Assembly (NCBI GenBank): GCA_030057915.1
Contig: JASGUC010000026.1
Span: forward strand, 1-45,056
DNA length: 45,056 bases
Source: Pseudomonadota bacterium
GTDB lineage: Bacteria > Desulfobacterota > Syntrophia > Syntrophales > UBA8958
Direction of reading: 5' to 3'
Shown here: positions 1-7,172 of the stretch, piece by piece
Layout: each line of letters begins with the position of its first letter
How positions within the stretch are numbered: position 1 is the first letter of the stretch
The notes under the pieces: model-generated
The model's input: only the letters and a program-made list of their open reading frames with translations
Told to the model about the DNA's origin: nothing
Databases searched by the model: none
Made by a program: the position numbers and the translations under genes

Positions 1-154
1 GGCTGATGATCACCATGCCTCCCACGATCAGGCAGCCAAGCTGGAAGTAGGGGAAGTTTGCCGCGCCCGCCGCCGCATACTCGGCCAGGGCGAAGGTTCC
101 GGTGCAGAGCACCACCGCGATTGCCGCTACCATCGTTCCTAATGTCTTTTTCAT
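1..154 (-). CDS. small exported/membrane protein, 5' part only
   Basis: The gene runs off the left edge and only the first 51 codons are visible. The ATG at 154 is preceded by a strong AAGGAGG ribosome site (164-170). The protein starts MKKTLGTMVAAIAVVLC and continues through an Ala-rich stretch (LAEYAAAGAANFPY) into a second hydrophobic segment (LGCLIVGGMVIIS). That is a signal peptide, or first membrane helix, ending near residue 24, followed by a second helix. A signal-peptide-bearing ATP synthase subunit c or a small inner-membrane protein would both fit, but the diagnostic part lies outside the window, so no function is assigned. Confidence 0.7.
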   Translation of the reverse strand, partial: MKKTLGTMVAAIAVVLCTGTFALAEYAAAGAANFPYFQLGCLIVGGMVIIS

Positions 155-642
155 TGTCTGTGTCCTCCTTTTATTTTTATTATTTTTTATTGGCTTCCGT
201 TTGACTTTAGATATTGCGAGGAGCGTGCCAACCGCGGGCGACCGCATGGCGGCATGGCATATGTGCTTGAATTGAATAGTCTAATTACGGAATCGCCCGA
301 TTGGGGCGCCGGCTTTTGCCGCCGGGAGGGCCGCCTCTGATGGAACGAATCATTAAAAACCTTGAACGAAATGTACCAGGGAGGCAGGCGGTCCCCTGAG
401 GCGAAGAGCGACGGTTTCCATAGCCAGCCCTCCGGCGGGGCGGTGGACCGACAAGTCCGCCGCGGCCGCGCCCGGAAAAGGTCACAACGGGCAGGCAATC
501 TCGTCTCGCTCGTGAAACCGTTGCCAAAATCGGGATGGTTCAGAAGAAGATCCTCGAAAGGGCGGGAAGTGGCTGTTGAAGACGAACGCCACATTGCCGG
601 CGGAACAGGTTGACCGCAGGTATTGGGAGGGAGAAAAACCTC

Positions 643-671
643 TTGACCCAAGAAGATAGCTTCCCTATACT
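643..671 (+). promoter_or_regulatory. sigma70-type promoter
   Basis: TTGACC at 643-648 and TATACT at 666-671 are separated by exactly 17 bases. The predicted start, near 678, lies about 65 bases before the AGGAGGT-ATG of the tiny ORF at 743. This is one of the best promoter matches in the window, yet no full-length gene follows. Confidence 0.5.
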
Positions 672-742
672 CCTTCCCTATTAAGGTCGGGCCAGGCTTG
701 ATGTATCCAACGGACCCATTCATGGAACCAGGAGGTGCCAAC

Positions 743-787
743 ATGAACAAAATCTTCATCGTCGTCAAGGGCGGCAAGACAAACTGA
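743..787 (+). CDS. 14-codon ORF with strong ribosome site, possibly a gene remnant
   Basis: An AGGAGGT sequence sits 6 bases before the ATG at 743. The frame reads MNKIFIVVKGGKTN and stops at a TGA (785-787). If the TGA is ignored the frame continues for 23 more codons. A good promoter and ribosome site ahead of so short a frame suggest a truncated gene start, a leader peptide or a genuine microprotein. No homology is claimed. Confidence 0.25.
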   Translation: MNKIFIVVKGGKTN

Positions 788-905
788 AACATTCCCGCCA
801 TGATGTGCGCCGCCGGCGCTCGGTTCGTCGTCATTCCGCCGTGGACGTCGAGTGCCTGACGCCGGAAATAGCGGCGCGCAATCCACTCAGATTAGATTAA
901 CTACC

Positions 906-933
906 TGAATACAAAGGATAATTATTGTATTCA
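906..933. promoter_or_regulatory. 9-bp inverted repeat over a -10-like box, candidate operator for the RM island
   Basis: TGAATACAA (906-914) and TTGTATTCA (925-933) form perfect 9-bp arms around a 10-base spacer. GATAAT at 917-922 could serve as a -10 element inside it. The site lies 56 bases upstream of the first gene of the restriction-modification island, the usual place for a control box. The 96-residue product that follows has no obvious helix-turn-helix, so the binding protein is unknown. Confidence 0.4.
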
Positions 934-988
934 CCTGCTTCTGGACGCTTAGTCGGCCCTTTAAAGGCGCCAGAAAAGGACGTAAACA

Positions 989-1279
989 ATGGATCGGGGC
1001 GACTTGAAAAAACGCTATGAGGCGCTGACGCCACTCCCGGAAACGGCAATCGGTGATTACACCTGGGTTGACCGGCTGCGAACTTGGGAGGATTTTCTTG
1101 AAAAGGGGAACACGGTCGCTGTCGGATTACGTCAATTGCAGATCAGCGCAGCCAATTATGCAGGTTTTCGTAACTTGGCCCCCGAACTGCACGATCTCCT
1201 CATGGAGGCATTCCCGGTTACGCCGGAAATTCAGGCGGAACTGGACGAATGGAAAGCGGAACTCGGCTTTATCGAGTGA
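989..1279 (+). CDS. hypothetical protein, first gene of RM island
   Basis: A 96-residue acidic, soluble protein starting MDRGDLKKRYEALTPLPE. No signal peptide, membrane segment or helix-turn-helix is visible. It lies 22 bases upstream of the methyltransferase on the same strand and shares that island's more balanced base composition, so it was probably acquired with it. Possible roles are a small regulator or accessory subunit of the restriction-modification system, but nothing in the sequence identifies one. Confidence 0.6.
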   Translation: MDRGDLKKRYEALTPLPETAIGDYTWVDRLRTWEDFLEKGNTVAVGLRQLQISAANYAGFRNLAPELHDLLMEAFPVTPEIQAELDEWKAELGFIE

Positions 1280-1301
1280 CACAGGTGGGTAGAATGGGCC
1301 A

Positions 1302-2366
1302 ATGAGCAAGACTGGCGCGACACAAGTTCATCTATTCTCTGGTTGGAGGGGCCACGAACGTGAACCCGTGATCGGTGATGTTTACAATCGAGGCAACGTC
1401 TCCATCCACTTCAATCATGCGGAAAAATTGTACCCCGACTGGCCGACGCCCACGTGCATTATTTCTGATGGACCGTATGGCGTCAGTGGCTTTCCTGGGG
1501 ATAACCATAAGGCCGAATCCTTAGCCGAGTGGTATGAGCCACACATAAAAGCCTGGAGCCAATATGCCACGCCGGAGACTACACTGTGGTTCTGGGGTAC
1601 CGAGGTTGGATGGGCAACGGTTCATCCCCTCCTGATTTCTAACGCGTGGGAGTATCGCTGCTGTAACATTTGGGACAAAGGGCTCGGCCATGTCGCGGGC
1701 AATGCGAATACTCAGACACTGCGCAAGTTTCCCGTGGTAACGGAGGTCTGTGTGCACTACGTCAAGGCTGCGGTATTCAAGGTCGGCAACCAATCCTTGA
1801 CCATGCAAGATTGGCTTCGCCACGAGTGGCAGCGAACTGGCTTGCCATTCCGCCTGGCAAATGAGGCGTGTGGGGTGCTCAATGCAGCGACCAGAAAATA
1901 CCTTACGGCGGACCACCTTTGGTACTACCCGCCGGTTGACGCCTTCGTAAGGCTGGCCAAGTACGCGAACGAACATGGGGACCCGGCGGGCAAACCTTAT
2001 TTCAGCATTAACGGGAAGTCCTCCATATCCGGCTGCCAGTGGGCGAAACTGCGAGCCAAATTCACCTGCGATGTAGGTATCACCAACGTATGGCGTGAGC
2101 CCCAGGTCAGCGGATCGGAACGAATCCAAGGAATAAGGAGCGGCATGAAGTACAAGTTCAGCAGCCTTCATGGGAGCCAGAAGCCGCTGAAGTTCATCGA
2201 TTTGACGATCCGGGCCTCTACGGGAAAAGGTGATGTCGTCTGGGAACCGTTCGGAGGCCTCTGTCCTGGTGCCGTAGTCTCGCATTACTTAAACCGAACA
2301 TATCGCGCTGCGGAGATTATCCCGGAATTCTATTCCGCGGCGGTAGAAAGGCTTGCCATGTCATGA
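1302..2366 (+). CDS. type II DNA methyltransferase, beta-type motif order
   Basis: A 354-residue protein. The catalytic motif IV appears near the N-terminus as S-D-G-P-Y-G (residues 55-60), a DPPY/SPPY variant. The AdoMet-binding motif I appears near the C-terminus as EPFGG (315-319). This motif IV before motif I order is that of the beta class of amino-methyltransferases, which make N6-methyladenine or N4-methylcytosine, with the target recognition region between them. It probably protects host DNA from the endonuclease whose ATG overlaps its stop codon by 4 bases. Ribosome site is weak (AGGTGGGTAG). The recognition sequence cannot be deduced. Base composition is less GC-rich than surrounding genes, consistent with horizontal transfer. 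Confidence 0.85.
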   Translation: MSKTGATQVHLFSGWRGHEREPVIGDVYNRGNVSIHFNHAEKLYPDWPTPTCIISDGPYGVSGFPGDNHKAESLAEWYEPHIKAWSQYATPETTLWFWGTEVGWATVHPLLISNAWEYRCCNIWDKGLGHVAGNANTQTLRKFPVVTEVCVHYVKAAVFKVGNQSLTMQDWLRHEWQRTGLPFRLANEACGVLNAATRKYLTADHLWYYPPVDAFVRLAKYANEHGDPAGKPYFSINGKSSISGCQWAKLRAKFTCDVGITNVWREPQVSGSERIQGIRSGMKYKFSSLHGSQKPLKFIDLTIRASTGKGDVVWEPFGGLCPGAVVSHYLNRTYRAAEIIPEFYSAAVERLAMS

Positions 2367-3283
2367 CCAAGAGACCCACGGAAGTCGCGCCAAGCAGAGT
2401 CTTGCCCCAACCTGGGGATGATCATTGTCAACTCTACAAGAACATACGCGAAGCCATCTCCTCCCTGCCGATCTACTTCCGGACGGAGACTCACATTTCA
2501 AGCATCATGGCGACGGACCTTCACACGCTCAATACCGTTCTCGGAGCGACGATTGAAGAGCAGGTGGTTCGTACCTTGAATCTGATCCGCAACACGTGGG
2601 ATTCGGAGGAGAAGTACGCCCTCTACAGCTTTGTCAGGCAAGCACAAACGTTCCCTGACGTGCTCCTGCGCAAGAGTTCCACGGATGAGATTCTATTGGG
2701 AATCGAACTCAAGGGGTGGTACCTGCTGGCAAAGGAAGCCGAGCCCAGCCTGCGTTTTCAAGCCACCGCCGCCGCCTGTGCAAAGCGGGACTTGATCGTG
2801 GTCGTACCCTGGGTCCTTGGGAACGTGATAAGCGGCTCTCCCATTCTCTTCGAACCATTCGTCGAATCAGCGAAATATGCGGCGGACTACCGCAACTACC
2901 ACTGGCAATGTATCCGGAGGACCAAGCAAGATACTCGGATCGAGATTCCCAGCGGCATTGGGCCGTATCCATCGAAGGCGGATCAAATTCTAGATAGGCC
3001 GAGTTCGGATGGAGGCGGAAACTTCGGTCGTTTGGCGCGCACCGGCATGATGGACGCCTACATGCGGAAGCTAAACGACGTGCGACTGTGTGGAATCAAA
3101 ACCATCTACTGGCGGCAGTTTCTAAAGGCGTTTCAGGAAAGCACGACAGACGTCGAGGCGCGTTTGGCTCTGGAGCGATTGCGGCATCGAGTACAGCAGG
3201 CGACCGATATCCCCTCACCGAAAGCTCAGGCAACACTGGCGATCATCGCGGAACTTGAACGTTTACTTGACCTAGGCGAATAA
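2363..3283 (+). CDS. type II restriction endonuclease, PD-(D/E)XK fold
   Basis: A 306-residue protein translationally coupled to the methyltransferase (ATGA overlap). A catalytic core is visible as P98-D99, then a strand and E115-L-K117 in LLGIELKGWY, the PD-(D/E)XK arrangement of many restriction enzymes. Asp99, Glu115 and Lys117 would bind magnesium and cleave the DNA. The rest resembles no subfamily I can name. Position and coupling make it the restriction partner of the upstream enzyme. No frameshift or internal stop is seen, so the system looks intact. Confidence 0.8.
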   Translation: MTKRPTEVAPSRVLPQPGDDHCQLYKNIREAISSLPIYFRTETHISSIMATDLHTLNTVLGATIEEQVVRTLNLIRNTWDSEEKYALYSFVRQAQTFPDVLLRKSSTDEILLGIELKGWYLLAKEAEPSLRFQATAAACAKRDLIVVVPWVLGNVISGSPILFEPFVESAKYAADYRNYHWQCIRRTKQDTRIEIPSGIGPYPSKADQILDRPSSDGGGNFGRLARTGMMDAYMRKLNDVRLCGIKTIYWRQFLKAFQESTTDVEARLALERLRHRVQQATDIPSPKAQATLAIIAELERLLDLGE

Positions 3284-3400
3284 CGAGAATGCCGCACTTA
3301 CGATCATCGCGTTACGTTGCCTTGCCGCCAGCTCCGGCAAAATGGCTCCGATGGCTGCGAGGGACCATGCCTTCATCTCTCGGGACGCTTGCCGCGGCGT

Positions 3401-3474
3401 ACCTATGCCGGCGCGCCGGCATAGGTAAAGTGCCTGTAATTATAGGTGGAATCGACGACGGTCAAAAAGTTTTC
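3401..3474 (-). repeat. palindrome-plus-tail intergenic repeat, copy 1
   Basis: A perfect 26-bp palindrome (half-site ACCTATGCCGGCG) at 3401-3426 is followed, after 16 bases, by a segment at 3443-3473 whose complement begins AAAACTTTTTGACCGTCG. The same two modules occur at 44368-44440. The tail with its extension (GTCGATTCCACCTA) recurs at 45021-45052. It lies downstream of the endonuclease gene. It could be a REP-like element or a relic of a small transposable unit. Confidence 0.65.
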
Positions 3475-3663
3475 ATGTGAAAATTTCCGCCCGCATCGGG
3501 GCATCTTCAGCCTTCGTTCCGTCCGGCCACGGGCAGGGGTGTCATAGTCGCGGATACAGCTTGGCTTCCCGTTTTATCGCCCTATGATTTCGGCCATTTT
3601 TGTCGCCGTCGCTCCTGGGCGCGGGGCGCGGGGGCGTCGATCACCCTCTTTTGCCCCCGTATC

Positions 3664-3796
3664 GAGACCTTCGCAAAACCCCGCTGTGTCCTCCATATGG
3701 TCCTTCCCGGGAAAGTGGGCATCCGGTGTTTTCAAGTATCTTCTCGATGCCGGGTCAAGCCCGACAGGCCACGGGCGGAGGTTTTTCAAGGGTCTC
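3664..3796. repeat. 133-bp GAGACC inverted-repeat element
   Basis: The ends GAGACCTTCGCAAAAC and GTTTTTCAAGGGTCTC are imperfect inverted repeats bounding 133 bp. The interior has a CCGGTGTTTTCAAG motif shared with the copy at 10239-10371. It occupies the gap (3284-3848) between the endonuclease gene and the minus-strand DUF4410-like gene; apart from this and the palindrome at 3401, that gap shows no gene. Confidence 0.6.
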
Positions 3797-3848
3797 GGAA
3801 GGATTATCGGCGGGCCACGGTTGCCGGCGAGCCTTCCGCCCGGCCCCT

Positions 3849-4553
3849 TCAAGGTCGAGGCGCGGCCGTCTTTCCCTCGATGGCGTCGGCCAGGGCTGTG
3901 GCGATCCGCATACCAAGCTTCTTCACCTCGCGATCCGGCGCCGTTTTGGTTATGACGAATTTGGTCCCCGCCACGTAGGGGTTCTTCGTCAGGACCGCTC
4001 CTGGCATTCTGTTCTTCTTGCCGCCCACTGTGGAGTCGAACAGGCGCCTCAACCCGCTGTCGGTCACTTCGCTCACCTTCATCAGGACCTCCATGTCCGC
4101 CGCGCCACTGCCGAAGCCAATGATGGTCCTTTTCAGTCTGTCTCCCTCGTCGTACTCGACGAATTCGCCCTCCAGGAGCCAACTGTGGAGGGGCGGCCTG
4201 GTCCCTGCCGAGCATCGTACCGCCTGGAAGTTCCTTTCGTTCAGCCCCTGGACGATCGATTGGGCCAGCATATCGACAACCTGGCGGGCTTTGTCCTGAC
4301 GGCTCTCCCGGGTCTGAGGAAGGAGTCTGTCATGCGCCCTCTTTCTCACCTGGAGGGGGCCGGGGCTTTCATTGGCGCCGTCTTCCACATGGAGCGTGAA
4401 ATCGGCCACGTAAACCACCAACGGGCGCTCCGGCGATTGCCTGCCCGCCTGTTTTCCTTCCTCTATTCCGGCGGTCGATGCGAGGGGAGGCAAAGCGAGA
4501 ATAACGACGCAGATGGCGAACAGTCGGGCGATGAACGATGATCTCTTGTCCAT
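3849..4553 (-). CDS. exported DUF4410-like protein
   Basis: A 234-residue protein starting MDKRSSFIARLFAICVV, with a clear signal peptide ending near residue 25 (hydrophobic core then PPLASTA). The mature part has a short strand-rich start (VVYVADFTL), then LLEGEFVEYDEGDR and a Gly-rich turn (IIGFGSGAADMEV), a pattern I associate with the DUF4410 family of predicted periplasmic or outer-membrane proteins. Its function is unknown. An upstream in-frame start at 4658 would place 35 residues before the signal peptide and overlap the tRNA edge, so the ATG at 4553 is preferred. It is followed only by repeats. Confidence 0.65.
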   Translation of the reverse strand: MDKRSSFIARLFAICVVILALPPLASTAGIEEGKQAGRQSPERPLVVYVADFTLHVEDGANESPGPLQVRKRAHDRLLPQTRESRQDKARQVVDMLAQSIVQGLNERNFQAVRCSAGTRPPLHSWLLEGEFVEYDEGDRLKRTIIGFGSGAADMEVLMKVSEVTDSGLRRLFDSTVGGKKNRMPGAVLTKNPYVAGTKFVITKTAPDREVKKLGMRIATALADAIEGKTAAPRP

Positions 4554-4658
4554 GTGCTCTATCCCGGGCCTTCTCTTTCGTCCCAGCGAGGGTGACGAAT
4601 CGATCTCCAAAGGCAAAAGGGGGCAACCAAGCTCTCCGGTTAACCCCCTTGTTTTCAC

Positions 4659-4734
4659 TGGAGCCGATGGGCAGGTTCGAACTGCCGACCTGCTGATTAC
4701 GAATCAGCTGCTCTGCCGGCTGAGCTACATCGGC
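4659..4734 (-). tRNA. tRNA-Thr(CGU)
   Basis: The minus strand folds into a full cloverleaf: 7-bp acceptor stem (GCCGATG/CATCGGC), anticodon stem-loop GCTGA-TTCGTAA-TCAGC with anticodon CGT, a standard T-arm (GGTTCGAACC type), discriminator U and an encoded CCA. It reads ACG threonine codons. A good promoter lies directly upstream (4748-4776). Confidence 0.95.
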
Positions 4735-4747
4735 CAACGCCCGGAAT

Positions 4748-4776
4748 TCTTATCCCAACATCGTCGCCTTGTCAAG
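4748..4776 (-). promoter_or_regulatory. promoter of tRNA-Thr
   Basis: On the minus strand TTGACA (4776-4771) and TAAGAA (4753-4748) are spaced by 17 bases. The predicted start is a few bases before the mature tRNA 5' end. It faces away from the promoter at 4957-4985, with a MITE copy between them. Confidence 0.6.
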
Positions 4777-4834
4777 ATATAAGGCATCTTCCCGGTGCGG
4801 CCACGGTCAATTTATCCTCTTGGTCCGGCGCGGC

Positions 4835-4938
4835 CAGGGTAAATTCGTTCTATCTCTAAGTGGCTGAAAACAGGACGTGCCTCAGTTTTAGGAGCCCATT
4901 CAAGATCAACTACTTACATTGAGGACAAATTTACCCTG
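4835..4938 (+). mobile_element. 104-bp MITE, copy A
   Basis: The element begins CAGGGTAAATTCGTTC and ends GACAAATTTACCCTG, giving terminal inverted repeats of about 16 bp. The interior carries CTCTAAGTGGCTGAAAACAG and GATCAACTACTTACATTG blocks that recur in the copies at 20416 and 44129. Near-identical 10-bp direct repeats flank it (CCGGCGCGGC at 4825-4834, CCGGTGCGGC at 4939-4948). It has no coding capacity, so it would need a transposase supplied elsewhere. It sits between the divergent promoters of tRNA-Thr and the cyclase gene. Confidence 0.85.
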
Positions 4939-4956
4939 CCGGTGCGGCCATTTACC

Positions 4957-4985
4957 TTGACAAGACCGGGTGGTTTATTTAGAAT
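4957..4985 (+). promoter_or_regulatory. promoter of CHASE2 cyclase gene
   Basis: TTGACA (4957-4962) and TAGAAT (4980-4985) are 17 bases apart, close to the sigma70 consensus. Transcription should start near 4992, which argues for translation starting at the ATG at 5010 or 5016. It begins 18 bases after the end of MITE copy A. Confidence 0.65.
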
Positions 4986-5009
4986 CGCCACTCCTTGTTG
5001 AACGTTTGG

Positions 5010-7172
5010 ATGGCCATGAAATTCTCGCTAAAAAACATCTGGACCCTATCGGCGCTGAAGATAACCATCGTCCTGGTGCTTCTTGCCCTGGTCGTGTTTT
5101 TTCTGGATCCGAAATTTCTGCGTTTTATGGAATTGAAGACATTGGACCTGCGGATGGTCTCCCGGGGACAAACACCGACCAGCGGCCAGGTGATCATCGC
5201 GACGGTGGATGAAAAGAGCCTCAGCGAGATCGGCCGTTGGCCCTGGTCGCGGACGAAGATCGCGAGACTGGTGGATACCCTCAAGGGATACGGCGCCAAG
5301 GCGGTGGGCTTCGATGTCGTGTTTGCCGAGCCGGAGCGGGGTTCCGGCCCGTCCGCCGACGCCGTTCTGGCCAAGGCCGTGCGAGAGGCGGGGAACGTCA
5401 GCCTGGGCTATTTTTTTCATACCTCCGAGAAAGATGTGGAATTTCTCCGCGAGGAAGACATTGCCGCCTCCCGGTCCCTCATCGGCGGCTCCATGTATTC
5501 CATGGTGCGGGAAAAGGGTCATGACGGCATATACAATATCATCCGGGCCCACGCCCCGGTCACCAGTATCAAGGAGATCGCGGAGTCAGGAGAGAACTGC
5601 GGTTATTTCAACGCCTTTCCTGATCCCGACGGGGTCATCCGCTGGTCGCCCCTGGTCATGAAATTTCAGGACGATTATTATTTTTCCCTCCCCATCGCCC
5701 TGCTTATGCAATATCTCGAATATCCCATGATCGTCCTGAATCTGGCCGAGTTCGGCGTTGACGGCATCACGCTGGGAGACATGCGGATCCCCACCGATGA
5801 AAGCGGCCGAATGCTGATCAATTATCTGGGACCAGCCAAGACCTTTCCCCATTATTCCATCTCCGACATCATGGCGGGACGCCTCTCCCCCGAGCAGATC
5901 GAAGGGAAGATCGTCGTCGTCGGGGCCACCGCCACAGGCATCTACGATCTCCGGGTCACCCCCTTCAGCCCCGTCTATCCGGGGGTGGAACTCCATGCCA
6001 CGGTGGTGGAGGACATCCTACAGGGCAATTTTCTGGAGCAATCCGCCTGGACGACCTTCATGGATATCTGCAATATCATTCTCTTCGGCATGGTCATCGG
6101 CATCGCGATCCCCAGGTTTACGGCCCTCTCCGGAATTATTCTCGCCGTTGTTCTCCTGGGCGGCTTTGCAGTCGGCAACACCCTCGTCTTCGCCAGATAC
6201 AATATCTGGCTCAACATGGTTTATCCCGTCATGACCATGATGACGATCTATCTGGTCGTCACCGTCTATCGATATTTTACGGAAGAACGGGAAAAGAAGA
6301 AGATCCGCGGGGCCTTTCAATACTATCTGACGGCCTCGGTCATCAATGAACTGCTCAAGGATCCGTCCAAGCTGAAACTGGGGGGAGAGAAGAAGGAACT
6401 CACCGTCATGTTTTCCGATGTTCGTGGCTTCACCACCATCTCGGAAAGGTTGACCCCGGAACAACTCGTCCATCTCCTCAATGAGTATCTGACGGCCATG
6501 ACCGATATCGTCTTCAAGTACGACGGCCTTCTCGACAAATACATCGGCGACGCCATCATGGCGGTTTACGGCGCCCCCATGGAGCAGCCCGACCATGCCC
6601 TGCGGTGTTGCCGGACCGCCCTGGAGATGATGAGGACCCTGAAGGGGTTGCAACAAAAATGGGCGGCGGAAGGATGGCCTTATGTGGACATCGGCATCGG
6701 CATCAACAGCGGCGAAATGGTCGTGGGCAACATGGGTTCCAACATGCGTTTCGATTATACCGTCATGGGCGACAACGTGAATCTCGGCGCCCGTCTCGAG
6801 GGGATCAACAAGGAGTACGGGACCCATATCGTCATCAGCGAATATACCTATGAGGCGGTAAAGGCGGAGTTGTTCTGCCGGGAGCTGGATGCGGTGCGCG
6901 TCAAGGGGAAGAAGCTGCCCGTGAGGATCTATGAGTTGATTGGCGAGCGGCGTGATGCGGCGGATCATGAGGAATACGTCCGGCGTTTCCATGAGGGGCT
7001 GGGGCATTACAAGGCCGCCCGCTGGGATGAAGGCGTCGCGGCCTTCCAGGGCGTTCTGGAAATTCGTCCCGACGATCCGCCGGCGAAACTTTACATCGAG
7101 CGCTGCCGGGAACTGAAGGACCATCCTCCGGAAGGGGAATGGGACGGCGTGTTCACCATGACCAGAAAATGA
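5010..7172 (+). CDS. CHASE2-domain class III adenylate/guanylate cyclase
   Basis: About 720 residues. One N-terminal membrane helix (ITIVLVLLALVVFF) precedes a large extracytoplasmic CHASE2 sensor domain (roughly residues 40-340). Three closely spaced helices follow, then a cytoplasmic class III cyclase domain (about 455-640). Metal-binding aspartates are seen in MFSDVRGFT and KYIGDAIMAVYG, and the transition-state Asn and Arg in MGDNVNLGARLEG, so it should be active. A TPR-like repeat ends the protein. It presumably turns an envelope signal into cAMP or cGMP; the signal is unknown. Start is ambiguous among TTG 4995, ATG 5010 and ATG 5016; ATG 5010 fits the promoter. The stop overlaps the next gene by 4 bases. 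Confidence 0.9.
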   Translation: MAMKFSLKNIWTLSALKITIVLVLLALVVFFLDPKFLRFMELKTLDLRMVSRGQTPTSGQVIIATVDEKSLSEIGRWPWSRTKIARLVDTLKGYGAKAVGFDVVFAEPERGSGPSADAVLAKAVREAGNVSLGYFFHTSEKDVEFLREEDIAASRSLIGGSMYSMVREKGHDGIYNIIRAHAPVTSIKEIAESGENCGYFNAFPDPDGVIRWSPLVMKFQDDYYFSLPIALLMQYLEYPMIVLNLAEFGVDGITLGDMRIPTDESGRMLINYLGPAKTFPHYSISDIMAGRLSPEQIEGKIVVVGATATGIYDLRVTPFSPVYPGVELHATVVEDILQGNFLEQSAWTTFMDICNIILFGMVIGIAIPRFTALSGIILAVVLLGGFAVGNTLVFARYNIWLNMVYPVMTMMTIYLVVTVYRYFTEEREKKKIRGAFQYYLTASVINELLKDPSKLKLGGEKKELTVMFSDVRGFTTISERLTPEQLVHLLNEYLTAMTDIVFKYDGLLDKYIGDAIMAVYGAPMEQPDHALRCCRTALEMMRTLKGLQQKWAAEGWPYVDIGIGINSGEMVVGNMGSNMRFDYTVMGDNVNLGARLEGINKEYGTHIVISEYTYEAVKAELFCRELDAVRVKGKKLPVRIYELIGERRDAADHEEYVRRFHEGLGHYKAARWDEGVAAFQGVLEIRPDDPPAKLYIERCRELKDHPPEGEWDGVFTMTRK

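Larger units (their letters stand above)
155..988. other. long intergenic stretch with no confident gene
   Basis: About 830 bases separate the left-edge gene from the restriction-modification island. Open frames here on both strands lack ribosome sites and recognisable motifs. Visible items are an ATTGCGAGGAGCG segment near 213 (a motif typical of dispersed repeats in this kind of genome), a sigma70-like promoter at 643-671, a 14-codon ORF with an excellent ribosome site at 743-787, and an inverted repeat at 906-933. The centre (280-620) may be decayed coding sequence; I could not recognise a family in any frame. Confidence 0.5.

Noticed and set aside
785-855. Selenocysteine readthrough of the UGA in the 14-codon ORF
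   Set aside because: A GC-rich hairpin (GCGCC-GCC-GGCGC) does follow, but the extended peptide is only 38 residues, lacks a redox motif and stops again; this composition gives such hairpins by chance.
3600-4541. A 313-codon plus-strand frame opposite the DUF4410-like gene
   Set aside because: The minus-strand product has a signal peptide and a family-like body, while this frame starts inside a repeat and lacks any recognisable domain.
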